Shown here in pieces: positions 8,795 through 15,931 of a DNA stretch of 64,000 nt (its first letter is position 1; every line of letters starts with the position of its first letter). The notes beneath the pieces were generated by a model. That model did no database searches and was not told where the DNA came from. It worked only from the letters and a program-made list of their open reading frames with translations. The stretch covers positions 62,001 to 126,000 of the forward strand of contig NZ_JBNAGF010000008.1 of the NCBI RefSeq assembly GCF_049801055.1, in the 5' to 3' direction. The position numbers and the translations under genes are program-made. Origin of the DNA: JBNAGF01 sp049801055 (GTDB lineage: Bacteria > Pseudomonadota > Alphaproteobacteria > Rhodobacterales > Rhodobacteraceae).

Positions 8795-9104
8795 GGGTTT
8801 CGAAACTCTTTGGTTTTTTGACTGAAATTGGGTGTGAGCGGTGGCGTAGGTTTGGAAATCGGACTGGCGCTCAAACCGCTGCGTCTGTCAGGATCGATAT
8901 GCCGTCATACCGGGATCTTTCCTACCGGCGACTGCGCCACGTCTTTCGGAGTTTCGGCCAAAAATGATGCATTTGCAGATACGCGATGCTAGTCTCCTCA
9001 TGAGACTCATTTGATAAGAGATTTTCGGGGGCTCATGCCATTTAAGGATCTGCATTTCACCCGTCGTGTTTCCTCCTGTTTTTCCGCCATTTGGGGATCT
9101 GACA
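8795..9104. other. Divergent LysR/AraC control region
   Basis: About 310 bases between the divergently transcribed LysR and AraC genes, without a convincing gene. It should contain both promoters and any autoregulatory LysR site. The only clear structure is the dyad at 8991-9007. Confidence 0.5.
8991..9007. promoter_or_regulatory. Operator-like dyad upstream of the AraC gene
   Basis: AGTCTC (8991-8996) and GAGACT (9002-9007) are perfect inverted repeats around CTCAT, about 100 bases before the AraC-family start. The size and position suit a regulator binding site. Which protein would bind is unknown. Confidence 0.3.
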
Positions 9105-10145
9105 ATGCCTGATCCCGAACTGCGTCATGGGGCAATTTACGTGCAGGTATTGGCCCGTGATTTACTGGAACAGGGCTATTCCGAGGCCCAGATCTTTGAT
9201 GGAACAGGGTTTCGACCAGACATTCTGGGCCAGAAGAAACCCTTTGCCCTGTTTGACGACATCGCCGGATTTTATGAACATGCGGCAAAGCTGACCGGGA
9301 ATGACTCCCTTGGGTTCGAACGCGGGATCAAACGCGAAATGCGCCGGACGGGGCTGATCTGCTATGTCGGCCTGTCTGCGCCGACTGTCAGGGATTTTAT
9401 CCAGAACATCGCCAGGTATCGCCGCGTTTTCAGCGACGCCGTTGAAATACAGACCGCGCGGCTTGATCAGGACGGAGTCCTGTCATGGCATTTCGCAGTG
9501 CCGAGCCGGATTGTTCGCAGGCAGTATGTCGAATTCGGAGCATCGGGTCTTTTGTCGGCAATGCGACGGGCTGCCAATCGCAATTTTTCGCCTTCGCTGG
9601 TGACGTTCCGACATTCGCGCAAGACCAATCTTCACGGGTTTGAACGCTACTTCAGTTGCCCGGTCGAATTCGGGGCGGCTGAAAACGCCTTTCATTTTCG
9701 CCGCGAGGACCTGAACCTGCCGCTGATGACAGCCGACAATGAACTGTATCAGGTCTTGGTCGAATCCTGCGAAAGCGTGATTGGTCACAAATCCCGCAAC
9801 GTTGCACCGATCATTGTGGATGTGGAACGCGCCATTGCCGAACGTCTGGCAACAGGTGAAGCCAGCCAGGACAGTGTTGCCCGGGCGCTTGGCATGAGCC
9901 CGCGCACCCTTGCCCGCCGGCTTTCCGACGAAAACACGACTTTCTTCAAAACGCTGGAAGAACTGCGGGTTTCGCTCGCTATGAGCTATCTGAAGGACAG
10001 TGATCTGGTACTGGCAGAAATAGCCTTCCTGCTTGGATATGCCGGTCAAAGCAGTTTCAACGATGCGTTCAAACGCTGGACCGGTCGGACTCCGGGTCAG
10101 TTTCGGGCGGAAGACGCTCCCAATAGTCACTCTTCCATACCCTAG
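9105..10145 (+). CDS. AraC-family transcriptional regulator with Arabinose_bd-type N-terminal domain
   Basis: 346 residues from ATG 9105 (GGGGA about 10 bases upstream; an in-frame ATG at 9066 would add 13 residues). The N-terminal two thirds resembles the ligand-binding domain of OruR/ArgR-like AraC proteins, with ARDLLEQGYSEAQIFDGTG near the start. The C-terminal double helix-turn-helix covers about the last 100 residues: SVARALGMSPRTLARRL, then LAEIAFLLGYAGQSSFNDAFKRWTGRTPGQFR (only the segments AFLLGYAGQSSF and KRWTGRTPGQFR are quoted as diagnostic). It precedes the exopolysaccharide gene group by about 480 bases on the same strand, so it may control it. Confidence 0.9.
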   Translation: MPDPELRHGAIYVQVLARDLLEQGYSEAQIFDGTGFRPDILGQKKPFALFDDIAGFYEHAAKLTGNDSLGFERGIKREMRRTGLICYVGLSAPTVRDFIQNIARYRRVFSDAVEIQTARLDQDGVLSWHFAVPSRIVRRQYVEFGASGLLSAMRRAANRNFSPSLVTFRHSRKTNLHGFERYFSCPVEFGAAENAFHFRREDLNLPLMTADNELYQVLVESCESVIGHKSRNVAPIIVDVERAIAERLATGEASQDSVARALGMSPRTLARRLSDENTTFFKTLEELRVSLAMSYLKDSDLVLAEIAFLLGYAGQSSFNDAFKRWTGRTPGQFRAEDAPNSHSSIP

Positions 10146-10630
10146 TATGGGGGCAAAATCGGCCTGGCGCCGATTGATAACTTGTCAGCTATTTCAAGAC
10201 TCTGCCACAGTCTCGACATATTTCGGGGTGGTTGCCGGCGCCGTTTGACATCAATTCTGTCAGTTCGATTCTTGAGGCTTCTGGCGCCACTTTGGCAACA
10301 ATAGTTGCTCTGGCGCTTGATTGGTCACGATTTCCGCGAGTTTTTTGGCGGTTTTGGCCGCATCTGGATTGGAAACAGTTTGTTTTTTCAGAAATTGTTA
10401 ATTTTCGACGGTGGGGTGTTACCTTTCATCATGGCATTTTTGGGGCGGCTTCAGGTCCTGAATGTGCCGGGGGTCGGAATTGTCGTGGTGGGATCGCGCA
10501 GCCGGGGCTCACAATTTAATCGCTTGGAGGGACTGCCACTCCGGGCTTCGGTCAAGTCGCACACGATACACATCCGACCATTTGGCGGAGCTATTTCTCT
10601 GTGTGCGCCGTCAAATGAATGGGGGCGGAG
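10146..10630 (+). promoter_or_regulatory. Long leader upstream of the exopolysaccharide genes
   Basis: About 485 bases with no supported gene. The middle part (about 10330-10440) is unusually T-rich for this genome, with several runs of T and GTTAATTTTCG. A TTGACA hexamer occurs at 10245-10250, but the matching -10 (about ATTCTT) is weak. The size and base bias suggest that regulation of the downstream ExoY-like gene is extensive. Specific sites cannot be assigned by eye. Confidence 0.4.
10157..10175 (+). terminator. Hairpin just after the AraC gene
   Basis: AATCGGC (10157-10163) and GCCGATT (10169-10175) form a perfect 7 bp stem with a 5-base loop, 12 bases past the AraC stop codon. No T-run follows, so it is a weak candidate for termination or for 3' end stabilisation. 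Confidence 0.35.
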
Positions 10631-11398
10631 ATGAAGGACGTTACGTATTCTGGCACGCCGTTACGGCGGGTGCCGGGCGTTTCCTTCCCGGGGGCGACTG
10701 GTAGTCTGTTGTCTCCGGTTCTCGCCGACATGAGCGTTCCTCCGGCAGCCAATACGGTGGCAATGCCAAGCGAAGAAGTCGGGGAACAGAGCTTTTATCG
10801 CGTTTATGGCAAGCGGGCACTCGACATATTTCTCGTCTTCCTGAGCCTGCCTGTGACGGTTCCGATCATGGTTCTTTGCGCAGTTGCATTGTGGATCGAA
10901 AGCGGCCTTCCGTTCTACCAACAGAATCGCCTTGGACGGGATGGCAGATACTTCAAGATCCTGAAACTGCGGACAATGGTGCGGGACGCAGATGAATTGT
11001 TGCAAAAATACCTACAGGACGACCCCGAGTTGCGTGAGGAATGGGAAACGACCCAAAAGCTGAAACGCGACCCTCGGATCACCTTGGTCGGGGGTTTTCT
11101 GCGCAAGACGTCTCTGGATGAGCTGCCGCAGATCTGGAACGTGCTGAAAGGTGACATGAGCCTTGTTGGGCCGCGTCCGATGATGCCGGATCAACTGGAA
11201 ATCTACGGAGAACCATCCAGTTACTTCGCTTTGCGGCCGGGCATTACCGGCGTCTGGCAAGTTTCGGCCCGCAACGAAACGCATTTTTGCCAGCGTGCGC
11301 GCATCGACATGGACTATTTCAAGCTGCTGTCGTTCCCGCTGGACCTGAAGCTTTTGTTGAAGACCGTGGGCGTTGTGTGCCGCAGAACGGGATATTGA
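10631..11398 (+). CDS. ExoY-like undecaprenyl-phosphate sugar phosphotransferase
   Basis: A bacterial sugar transferase of the ExoY/WcaJ (polyisoprenyl-phosphate hexose-1-phosphate transferase) family, about 255 residues, without the extra N-terminal membrane domain of WcaJ. It would start repeat-unit assembly by moving a hexose-1-phosphate to undecaprenyl phosphate. Seen: an N-terminal hydrophobic segment after KRALDIFLVF, then FYQQNRLGRDGRYFKILKLRTM (core RLGRDGRYFKILKLRTM), KTSLDELPQIWNVLKGDMSLVGPRP (core SLDELPQIWNVL and SLVGPRP) and LRPGITGVWQVSAR, all conserved family blocks. ATG 10631 is one option; ATG 10619 adds four residues and has a poorer ribosome site. It is first in a + strand group with the CpsD-like and Wzc-like genes. 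Confidence 0.9.
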   Translation: MKDVTYSGTPLRRVPGVSFPGATGSLLSPVLADMSVPPAANTVAMPSEEVGEQSFYRVYGKRALDIFLVFLSLPVTVPIMVLCAVALWIESGLPFYQQNRLGRDGRYFKILKLRTMVRDADELLQKYLQDDPELREEWETTQKLKRDPRITLVGGFLRKTSLDELPQIWNVLKGDMSLVGPRPMMPDQLEIYGEPSSYFALRPGITGVWQVSARNETHFCQRARIDMDYFKLLSFPLDLKLLLKTVGVVCRRTGY

Positions 11399-11437
11399 GA
11401 CGGTTTTGAACGGATCAAGGCATTTGGGAGTTTTGTC

Positions 11438-12337
11438 ATGACGCAATATACTGCTCAGGCAGCAATGGAGAAGGCAGCTACTCCCTCTGCGCTGCGAGAC
11501 ACTCGGAGTGAGTTCGATCGAATGAACCAGCAGGGTTTCAAACGGTTTAGGCGTCGCGCCGCACGACGCGGGGCAGATCCGGCCCATGTCGACGATGACA
11601 TCCGGATCAACCTTCCGGCGCGTCTTCCCGATACGTGGGATCGCCTGCCGCTGCGCTTGCCGGGTGTGCAAAAACATCTGCGGTCTCGCGCACCGCTGAT
11701 CAGCTTTTTTCGCAACGACCCGGCTGCCAAGGCGTTCGACCTCTTGCGCACGCGTTTGCTGCAAACGTTGCGCGAACGCGGTTGGCAGCGCGTAGCCGTG
11801 ACGGGGCCGACCTCAGGCTGTGGTTCGACATTCACGGCTGTGAATCTTGCGCTCAGCTTGGCGCGGGTGCCGGGTAGCCGAAACATACTAATGGATCTTA
11901 ATCAACGCACGCCCGGCATTGCTGATCTGCTCGACATGCACGACTCTGGCCAGATGCGTCGATTTCTTTGCGGAGAAGCGCAACCGGCCGAGCATTTGGT
12001 GCGCATTTGCGATACGCTGGCCGTTGGTCTGACGCAGGAGCCGGACAGCCAGTCTGCCGAACTTTTGCAAACTGCGAACTGCACTGTTGCGATGGCCAAC
12101 ATGGTCGACGAGATCAATCCCGACGTGGTGATCTATGATTTGCCACCGATGCTTGAGCACGACGATCTTGCAGCGTTCCTGCCCCAGGTAGACGGGGTGC
12201 TGCTGGTGTCAGATGCCACGCGAACAACACCGGATCATTTGGCGGCCTGTGAGCGGATTCTGGGCGACCGGACCGAGCTGTTGGGCGTTATCCTGAACCG
12301 GGCAAAGCGTTCAGGGGTTGAAAGCCTCGGCGCATAA
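11438..12337 (+). CDS. CpsD/CapB-like (BY-kinase family) ATPase with degenerate Walker A
   Basis: 299 residues. The C-terminal about 200 residues follow the ParA/MinD-like fold of bacterial tyrosine kinases that work with Wzc/GumC chain-length proteins. The Walker A loop reads GPTSGCGST (123-131): the lysine expected before the final Thr is Ser 130. Walker A' is ILMDLNQRTPG (Asp 153) and Walker B is VVIYDLPPM (Asp 234). No C-terminal tyrosine cluster is present; the protein ends RAKRSGVESLGA. The N-terminal about 90 residues are basic and poorly conserved. Next to a separate Wzc-like gene, it looks like the cytoplasmic half of a split system. The missing lysine predicts weak or no ATP hydrolysis, so a structural or regulatory role is likely. 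Confidence 0.82.
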   Translation: MTQYTAQAAMEKAATPSALRDTRSEFDRMNQQGFKRFRRRAARRGADPAHVDDDIRINLPARLPDTWDRLPLRLPGVQKHLRSRAPLISFFRNDPAAKAFDLLRTRLLQTLRERGWQRVAVTGPTSGCGSTFTAVNLALSLARVPGSRNILMDLNQRTPGIADLLDMHDSGQMRRFLCGEAQPAEHLVRICDTLAVGLTQEPDSQSAELLQTANCTVAMANMVDEINPDVVIYDLPPMLEHDDLAAFLPQVDGVLLVSDATRTTPDHLAACERILGDRTELLGVILNRAKRSGVESLGA

Positions 12338-12517
12338 CCCCAATTGGACTTCGGCCCGCTAGTATCCGAATTGGCGCCATAGTTTTGCCCGCTTGGCGTG
12401 ATTTAGTTTTCGCAACGGCCATTGAATGGGCCGAATACTCGCCGGCTGGGCGATGAGCAGGCGGAAACGGAACAAGGCAGGCTGTTTGGAGAAGAACGGT
12501 CTGCAGGGAACAGGCAA

Positions 12518-13759
12518 ATGGGTCCGATCAGTTCGCTAGGTGATCTTTTTGACATGGTGCGCAGGCGCTTTGTCCTGATCTTTCTTGTTACCGCAATCGG
12601 CAGTGGCCTGTCCGTGTTGTTTGCGATGGAACAGCCAAGGGTCTACTGGGCCGCCGAAGTTCTGCAGGTGGTTCAGCCCAAGATTGCCGATGATCTGGCC
12701 AAAACCACGGTCGAGGGATCTTCGGCGCGCCGGCTGCAGTTGATCGAACAACAACTCATGGCGCGGTCCAGCTTGCAGGAGATGATCGAACAGTTCGGAA
12801 TCTACGCCGACCAGCCCGGTCTCAAACCCGACACAAAAGTGGCGATGCTACGCAGCGCCGTGCAGATTACCGGGCTTGCCGCAGCCCGCGAAGGGTTTTC
12901 AGACGACGGCACGATCTCGGTGCTGACCATATCGGCCGAGATGCCGACTGCGGAGCTGGCGCAACAGGTGGCGCACGAGTTTGCGCAGCGTACGATAGAG
13001 ATTTCGAATGAAACTCGCATCGGCAATGCCCGCGAGACTTTGGACTTCTTTCTCGCGCGCGAACAGATTCTGTCTGACGAGATTGCCAAACTGGAAGACG
13101 AAGTCGTCAGGTTCAGGGATGAAAACGAGATCTCACTGCCGGGCAGTATCGAATTCCGCCGTGAGGAGATCGCGACAATCAACGAAGGCTTGCTGACGAT
13201 TGCTCGCGAACGGATCGAGTTTGAGCGCGAGATGGAACGATCAGAGCGGACCGATCGGCCCGCGACCGTCGCGCGCAAGCGTGCGGACTTCATCGAGCAG
13301 ATCGCCACGCTGGACGCGCAGCGTGACTTGTTGCTGGAACGTAAACGCGAATTGGAAGCCTCGATCGAAACAACGCCTTACATTGAGCGACGATTGAATG
13401 CCTATGAGCGGCAGCTCGACCAGTTGCGGGACGAATTTGAACTGATCTCCGCGCGCCGGGCTGAGGCCGAGGTCGGGTATCGGCTCGAAAGTCAAAATCA
13501 GGCTGAACGACTGACGGTCATCGAGGAGGCCACGGTTCCCGAGTTCCCGATTTCGCGCAGCCGCAAGATGATTGCGGCAGCTGGCGGTGTGGCCAGTCTG
13601 TTGGTTGGCATAGTTCTCGCCTTTCTGTTGGACCTTCGCAAACCGGTGATCCGAACGGCTGCTCAGATGGAACGGCAAACCGGTCTCAAACCAGTCGTTT
13701 CCATCCCTACGCTGAATACACGGCGGCGGCGGACGTCCGGCCCCGAGGCGCCTTCCTAG
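12518..13759 (+). CDS. Wzc/GumC-like polysaccharide chain-length determinant (no kinase domain)
   Basis: 413 residues. ATG 12518 is chosen because it follows AGGGAACAGG and starts with MGPISSLGDLFDMVRRR, directly before the first membrane helix (about 18-36); the frame extends to a TTG at 12422 with no ribosome site. A long periplasmic coiled coil, rich in Glu/Arg heptads, covers roughly 150-320. The second membrane helix (about 350-373, MIAAAGGVASLLVGIVLAF) is followed by a 40-residue cytoplasmic tail. The kinase domain of full Wzc proteins is absent and probably supplied by the preceding CpsD-like gene. Role: control of chain length and export in Wzy-dependent polysaccharide assembly at the inner membrane. 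Confidence 0.88.
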   Translation: MGPISSLGDLFDMVRRRFVLIFLVTAIGSGLSVLFAMEQPRVYWAAEVLQVVQPKIADDLAKTTVEGSSARRLQLIEQQLMARSSLQEMIEQFGIYADQPGLKPDTKVAMLRSAVQITGLAAAREGFSDDGTISVLTISAEMPTAELAQQVAHEFAQRTIEISNETRIGNARETLDFFLAREQILSDEIAKLEDEVVRFRDENEISLPGSIEFRREEIATINEGLLTIARERIEFEREMERSERTDRPATVARKRADFIEQIATLDAQRDLLLERKRELEASIETTPYIERRLNAYERQLDQLRDEFELISARRAEAEVGYRLESQNQAERLTVIEEATVPEFPISRSRKMIAAAGGVASLLVGIVLAFLLDLRKPVIRTAAQMERQTGLKPVVSIPTLNTRRRRTSGPEAPS

Positions 13760-13863
13760 GTTCGACCTGTTTTGCAACGCGCCAATCTCTCCTATCGCCA
13801 ATCTGTTGCGACCGACCTTAATGTGGGCGGGAAGAATTCCTGCTTATATCCGAGGTGACCGAC

Positions 13864-15078
13864 GTGAAGCTCGCCTATGTCCTGAATACCTATCCGCAGC
13901 CCTCTCACAGCTTCATCCGACGCGAGTTGCGGGCGCTGGAGGCGCAGGGGCATGACGTGGTGCGGATTGCGATGCGACGCTCGGATCAGGAACTGGTTGA
14001 CCCGCAGGACCGGGAAGAGGCCACTCAGACGACCTATGTTTTGGACCACAAAGCAGCTCTGCTGGCAGACGTAACCAAAACTGCACTGTCGAGACCGGGA
14101 AAATTCCTGTCTGCGCTGCGACTGGTGTGGCGCATGGGACGCGTTTCTGAACCCGGTGTTTTTCGGCATTTGATCTATCTGGCCGAGGCCGCTCATGTGG
14201 CGCGGCTATGCACAGAGGCAGGGGTTGAACACGCTCATGCGCATTTCGGAACAAACCCGACTGCTGTGGCATTGCTTGCGCATGAATTGGGTGGTGCGCG
14301 ATACTCTTTCACCACCCACGGCCCGGAGGAATTCGATGCCCCGCGGGCCCTGTCTCTCGGCCTGAAACTTGAGCACGCGGCCTTTGCGGTCGGCGTCAGT
14401 CAGTTTGGTCGCAGCCAATTGCGGCGCTGGGTCGGGTTTGAGATCTGGCCGAAGCTCCATGTGGTTCATTGTGGAATCGACCCCGAGAAGTTCGACGACC
14501 CAGCACCTGTGCCTGACGACACCTGTCGGGTGGTCGCCATCGGGCGCTTTGTTGAACAAAAGGGCCAGATGGTTCTGATCGAAGCAATGTCTGCGGCGAT
14601 CGACCGAAACCCCGAGCTTCACCTTACGCTTGTGGGCGACGGCCCAATGAGAAACGCTTTGCAAACTGCGGTCACCCGGTTGGGCCTGGAAAAGAATGTG
14701 CGTTTCACTGGCTGGCTGGACGAACGCCGGATCCTGCAGGAGCTTGAGGCAGCGCAGGCGCTGGTAATGCCAAGCTTTGCCGAAGGTCTTCCGATGGTAA
14801 TCATGGAGGCCATGGCCGCCGCCCGACCAGTCATTGCGACCAGCATCGCCGGAGTGCCTGAACTGGTGCAACAGAATAAAACGGGTTGGCTCATCCCGGC
14901 CGGTGATGTGGGTGCCCTGTCTGATGCGTTGACCGATCTCGCGGCCACCCCGGTTGCTGCTCTCGCAGAAATGGGGGCAAGCGGCCGAAAACGGGTTCTG
15001 GCCCGCCACGATGCAGGAGTCGAAGCCGCCAAGCTTGCGGCTCTGATTGCAAAGGCTGGGCAGTCATCGACAGGATAA
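13864..15078 (+). CDS. GT4-family glycosyltransferase (WcaL-like)
   Basis: 404 residues from GTG 13864, which has CCGAGG about 8 bases upstream; a GTG at 13855 is also in frame. The GT-B fold is recognised by LNTYPQPSHSFIRREL at the N-terminus, HAHFGTNPTAVALLA, the donor-domain strand VAIGRFVEQKGQMVLIEA and the retaining GT4 signature EGLPMVIMEAMAAARPVIAT. Homologues transfer sugars such as galactose in colanic acid-type pathways; donor and acceptor here are unknown. It follows the Wzc-like gene on the same strand and probably extends the repeat unit begun by the ExoY-like protein. It converges with the next gene. Confidence 0.88.
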   Translation: MKLAYVLNTYPQPSHSFIRRELRALEAQGHDVVRIAMRRSDQELVDPQDREEATQTTYVLDHKAALLADVTKTALSRPGKFLSALRLVWRMGRVSEPGVFRHLIYLAEAAHVARLCTEAGVEHAHAHFGTNPTAVALLAHELGGARYSFTTHGPEEFDAPRALSLGLKLEHAAFAVGVSQFGRSQLRRWVGFEIWPKLHVVHCGIDPEKFDDPAPVPDDTCRVVAIGRFVEQKGQMVLIEAMSAAIDRNPELHLTLVGDGPMRNALQTAVTRLGLEKNVRFTGWLDERRILQELEAAQALVMPSFAEGLPMVIMEAMAAARPVIATSIAGVPELVQQNKTGWLIPAGDVGALSDALTDLAATPVAALAEMGASGRKRVLARHDAGVEAAKLAALIAKAGQSSTG

Positions 15079-15079
15079 G

Positions 15080-15931
15080 TCAGCGCCCGCGCACCCAGCG
15101 AATTCGGCTGCGATAAATCGGCGTTTTGGTGGCAATGCCAACGGCCGCATAGACGGCAAAGCCGACCGGATCCTGCAGCAATCGTCCAATCAGGCCGCCC
15201 GGTCCAATCTTTCGTTTGTCATCGTTCGCCAACAGGTCCGGATGCAACCGGGCGATTTCTTCCACGCCCTTGTTCTGACGCCTCCGAACGCGGACGAGGT
15301 TTCCAAACCCTTCGACCATTGGCCATACGTAGCCGGCGGAGACCCGGATACGTTCGTCCGGTGTGAAACTCAGGCGGGCGAAAGTGTCATCGGAAATGAT
15401 GTCCGGCCAAGTCTTCCAGCGCTCCCGCCCTGCAATGTTCACAGCGAAGATACCAAAACCAGGCACCCCGTCGGTTACGAAGGGCAGGGTTTGCCAGAAC
15501 TGGCCATAGGCCCGGCTGGCCATGCTGATTGCAGGCGCGACTTGGGGAATGCCGGATGCATAGCGGGGTTGGTCTGTGTCCAGAGCTGCCACGAGCTTGG
15601 CCAATAACGACGGTGCAACGGTCACGTCCGCATCAATATACACCCGGATATCACCCCCGGCGGCTTTATCCCCAGCGTTCAGTGCGCCCAGTTTTCCACC
15701 TTTGGAAAGTTCCAGAACCCGCCAAGCCCATCCGGCTGCCTCGGCCTGCTTGGCAAAGCTGCGTGCGATGTCGGCGGTGTCGTCCGTGCAGCCATTGGCA
15801 ATGACCAGAACTTCGATTTGCCATTCTTTGGCGAGAGGTTCTGACGCCAACAGTGCTTCGACGCAGCCGGGCAAAAATGCCTCTTCATCATGGGCGGGTA
15901 TCAGGACTGAGACAACGCGGCTCACTTCCAT
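15080..15931 (-). CDS. GT2-family glycosyltransferase
   Basis: 283 residues of GT-A type. VVSVLIPAHDEE opens the nucleotide-binding domain, VLVIANGCTDDT follows, and YIDADVTV (98-105) gives the metal-binding DxD (Asp 100, Asp 102). The acceptor-side EDD-like segment is IISDDTFARL. ATG 15931 overlaps the upstream SGNH/GH gene by ten bases; a GTG at 15925 would give a GTGA overlap instead. Either way translation is probably coupled. It is the last gene of the - strand PKS/NRPS operon and meets the + strand GT4 gene tail to tail. Substrate unknown. Confidence 0.87.
   Translation of the reverse strand: MEVSRVVSVLIPAHDEEAFLPGCVEALLASEPLAKEWQIEVLVIANGCTDDTADIARSFAKQAEAAGWAWRVLELSKGGKLGALNAGDKAAGGDIRVYIDADVTVAPSLLAKLVAALDTDQPRYASGIPQVAPAISMASRAYGQFWQTLPFVTDGVPGFGIFAVNIAGRERWKTWPDIISDDTFARLSFTPDERIRVSAGYVWPMVEGFGNLVRVRRRQNKGVEEIARLHPDLLANDDKRKIGPGGLIGRLLQDPVGFAVYAAVGIATKTPIYRSRIRWVRGR

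Noticed and set aside
10232..10634. Short open frames in the ExoY leader
   Set aside because: Poor codon bias, no ribosome site and no family; the region is better read as regulatory DNA.
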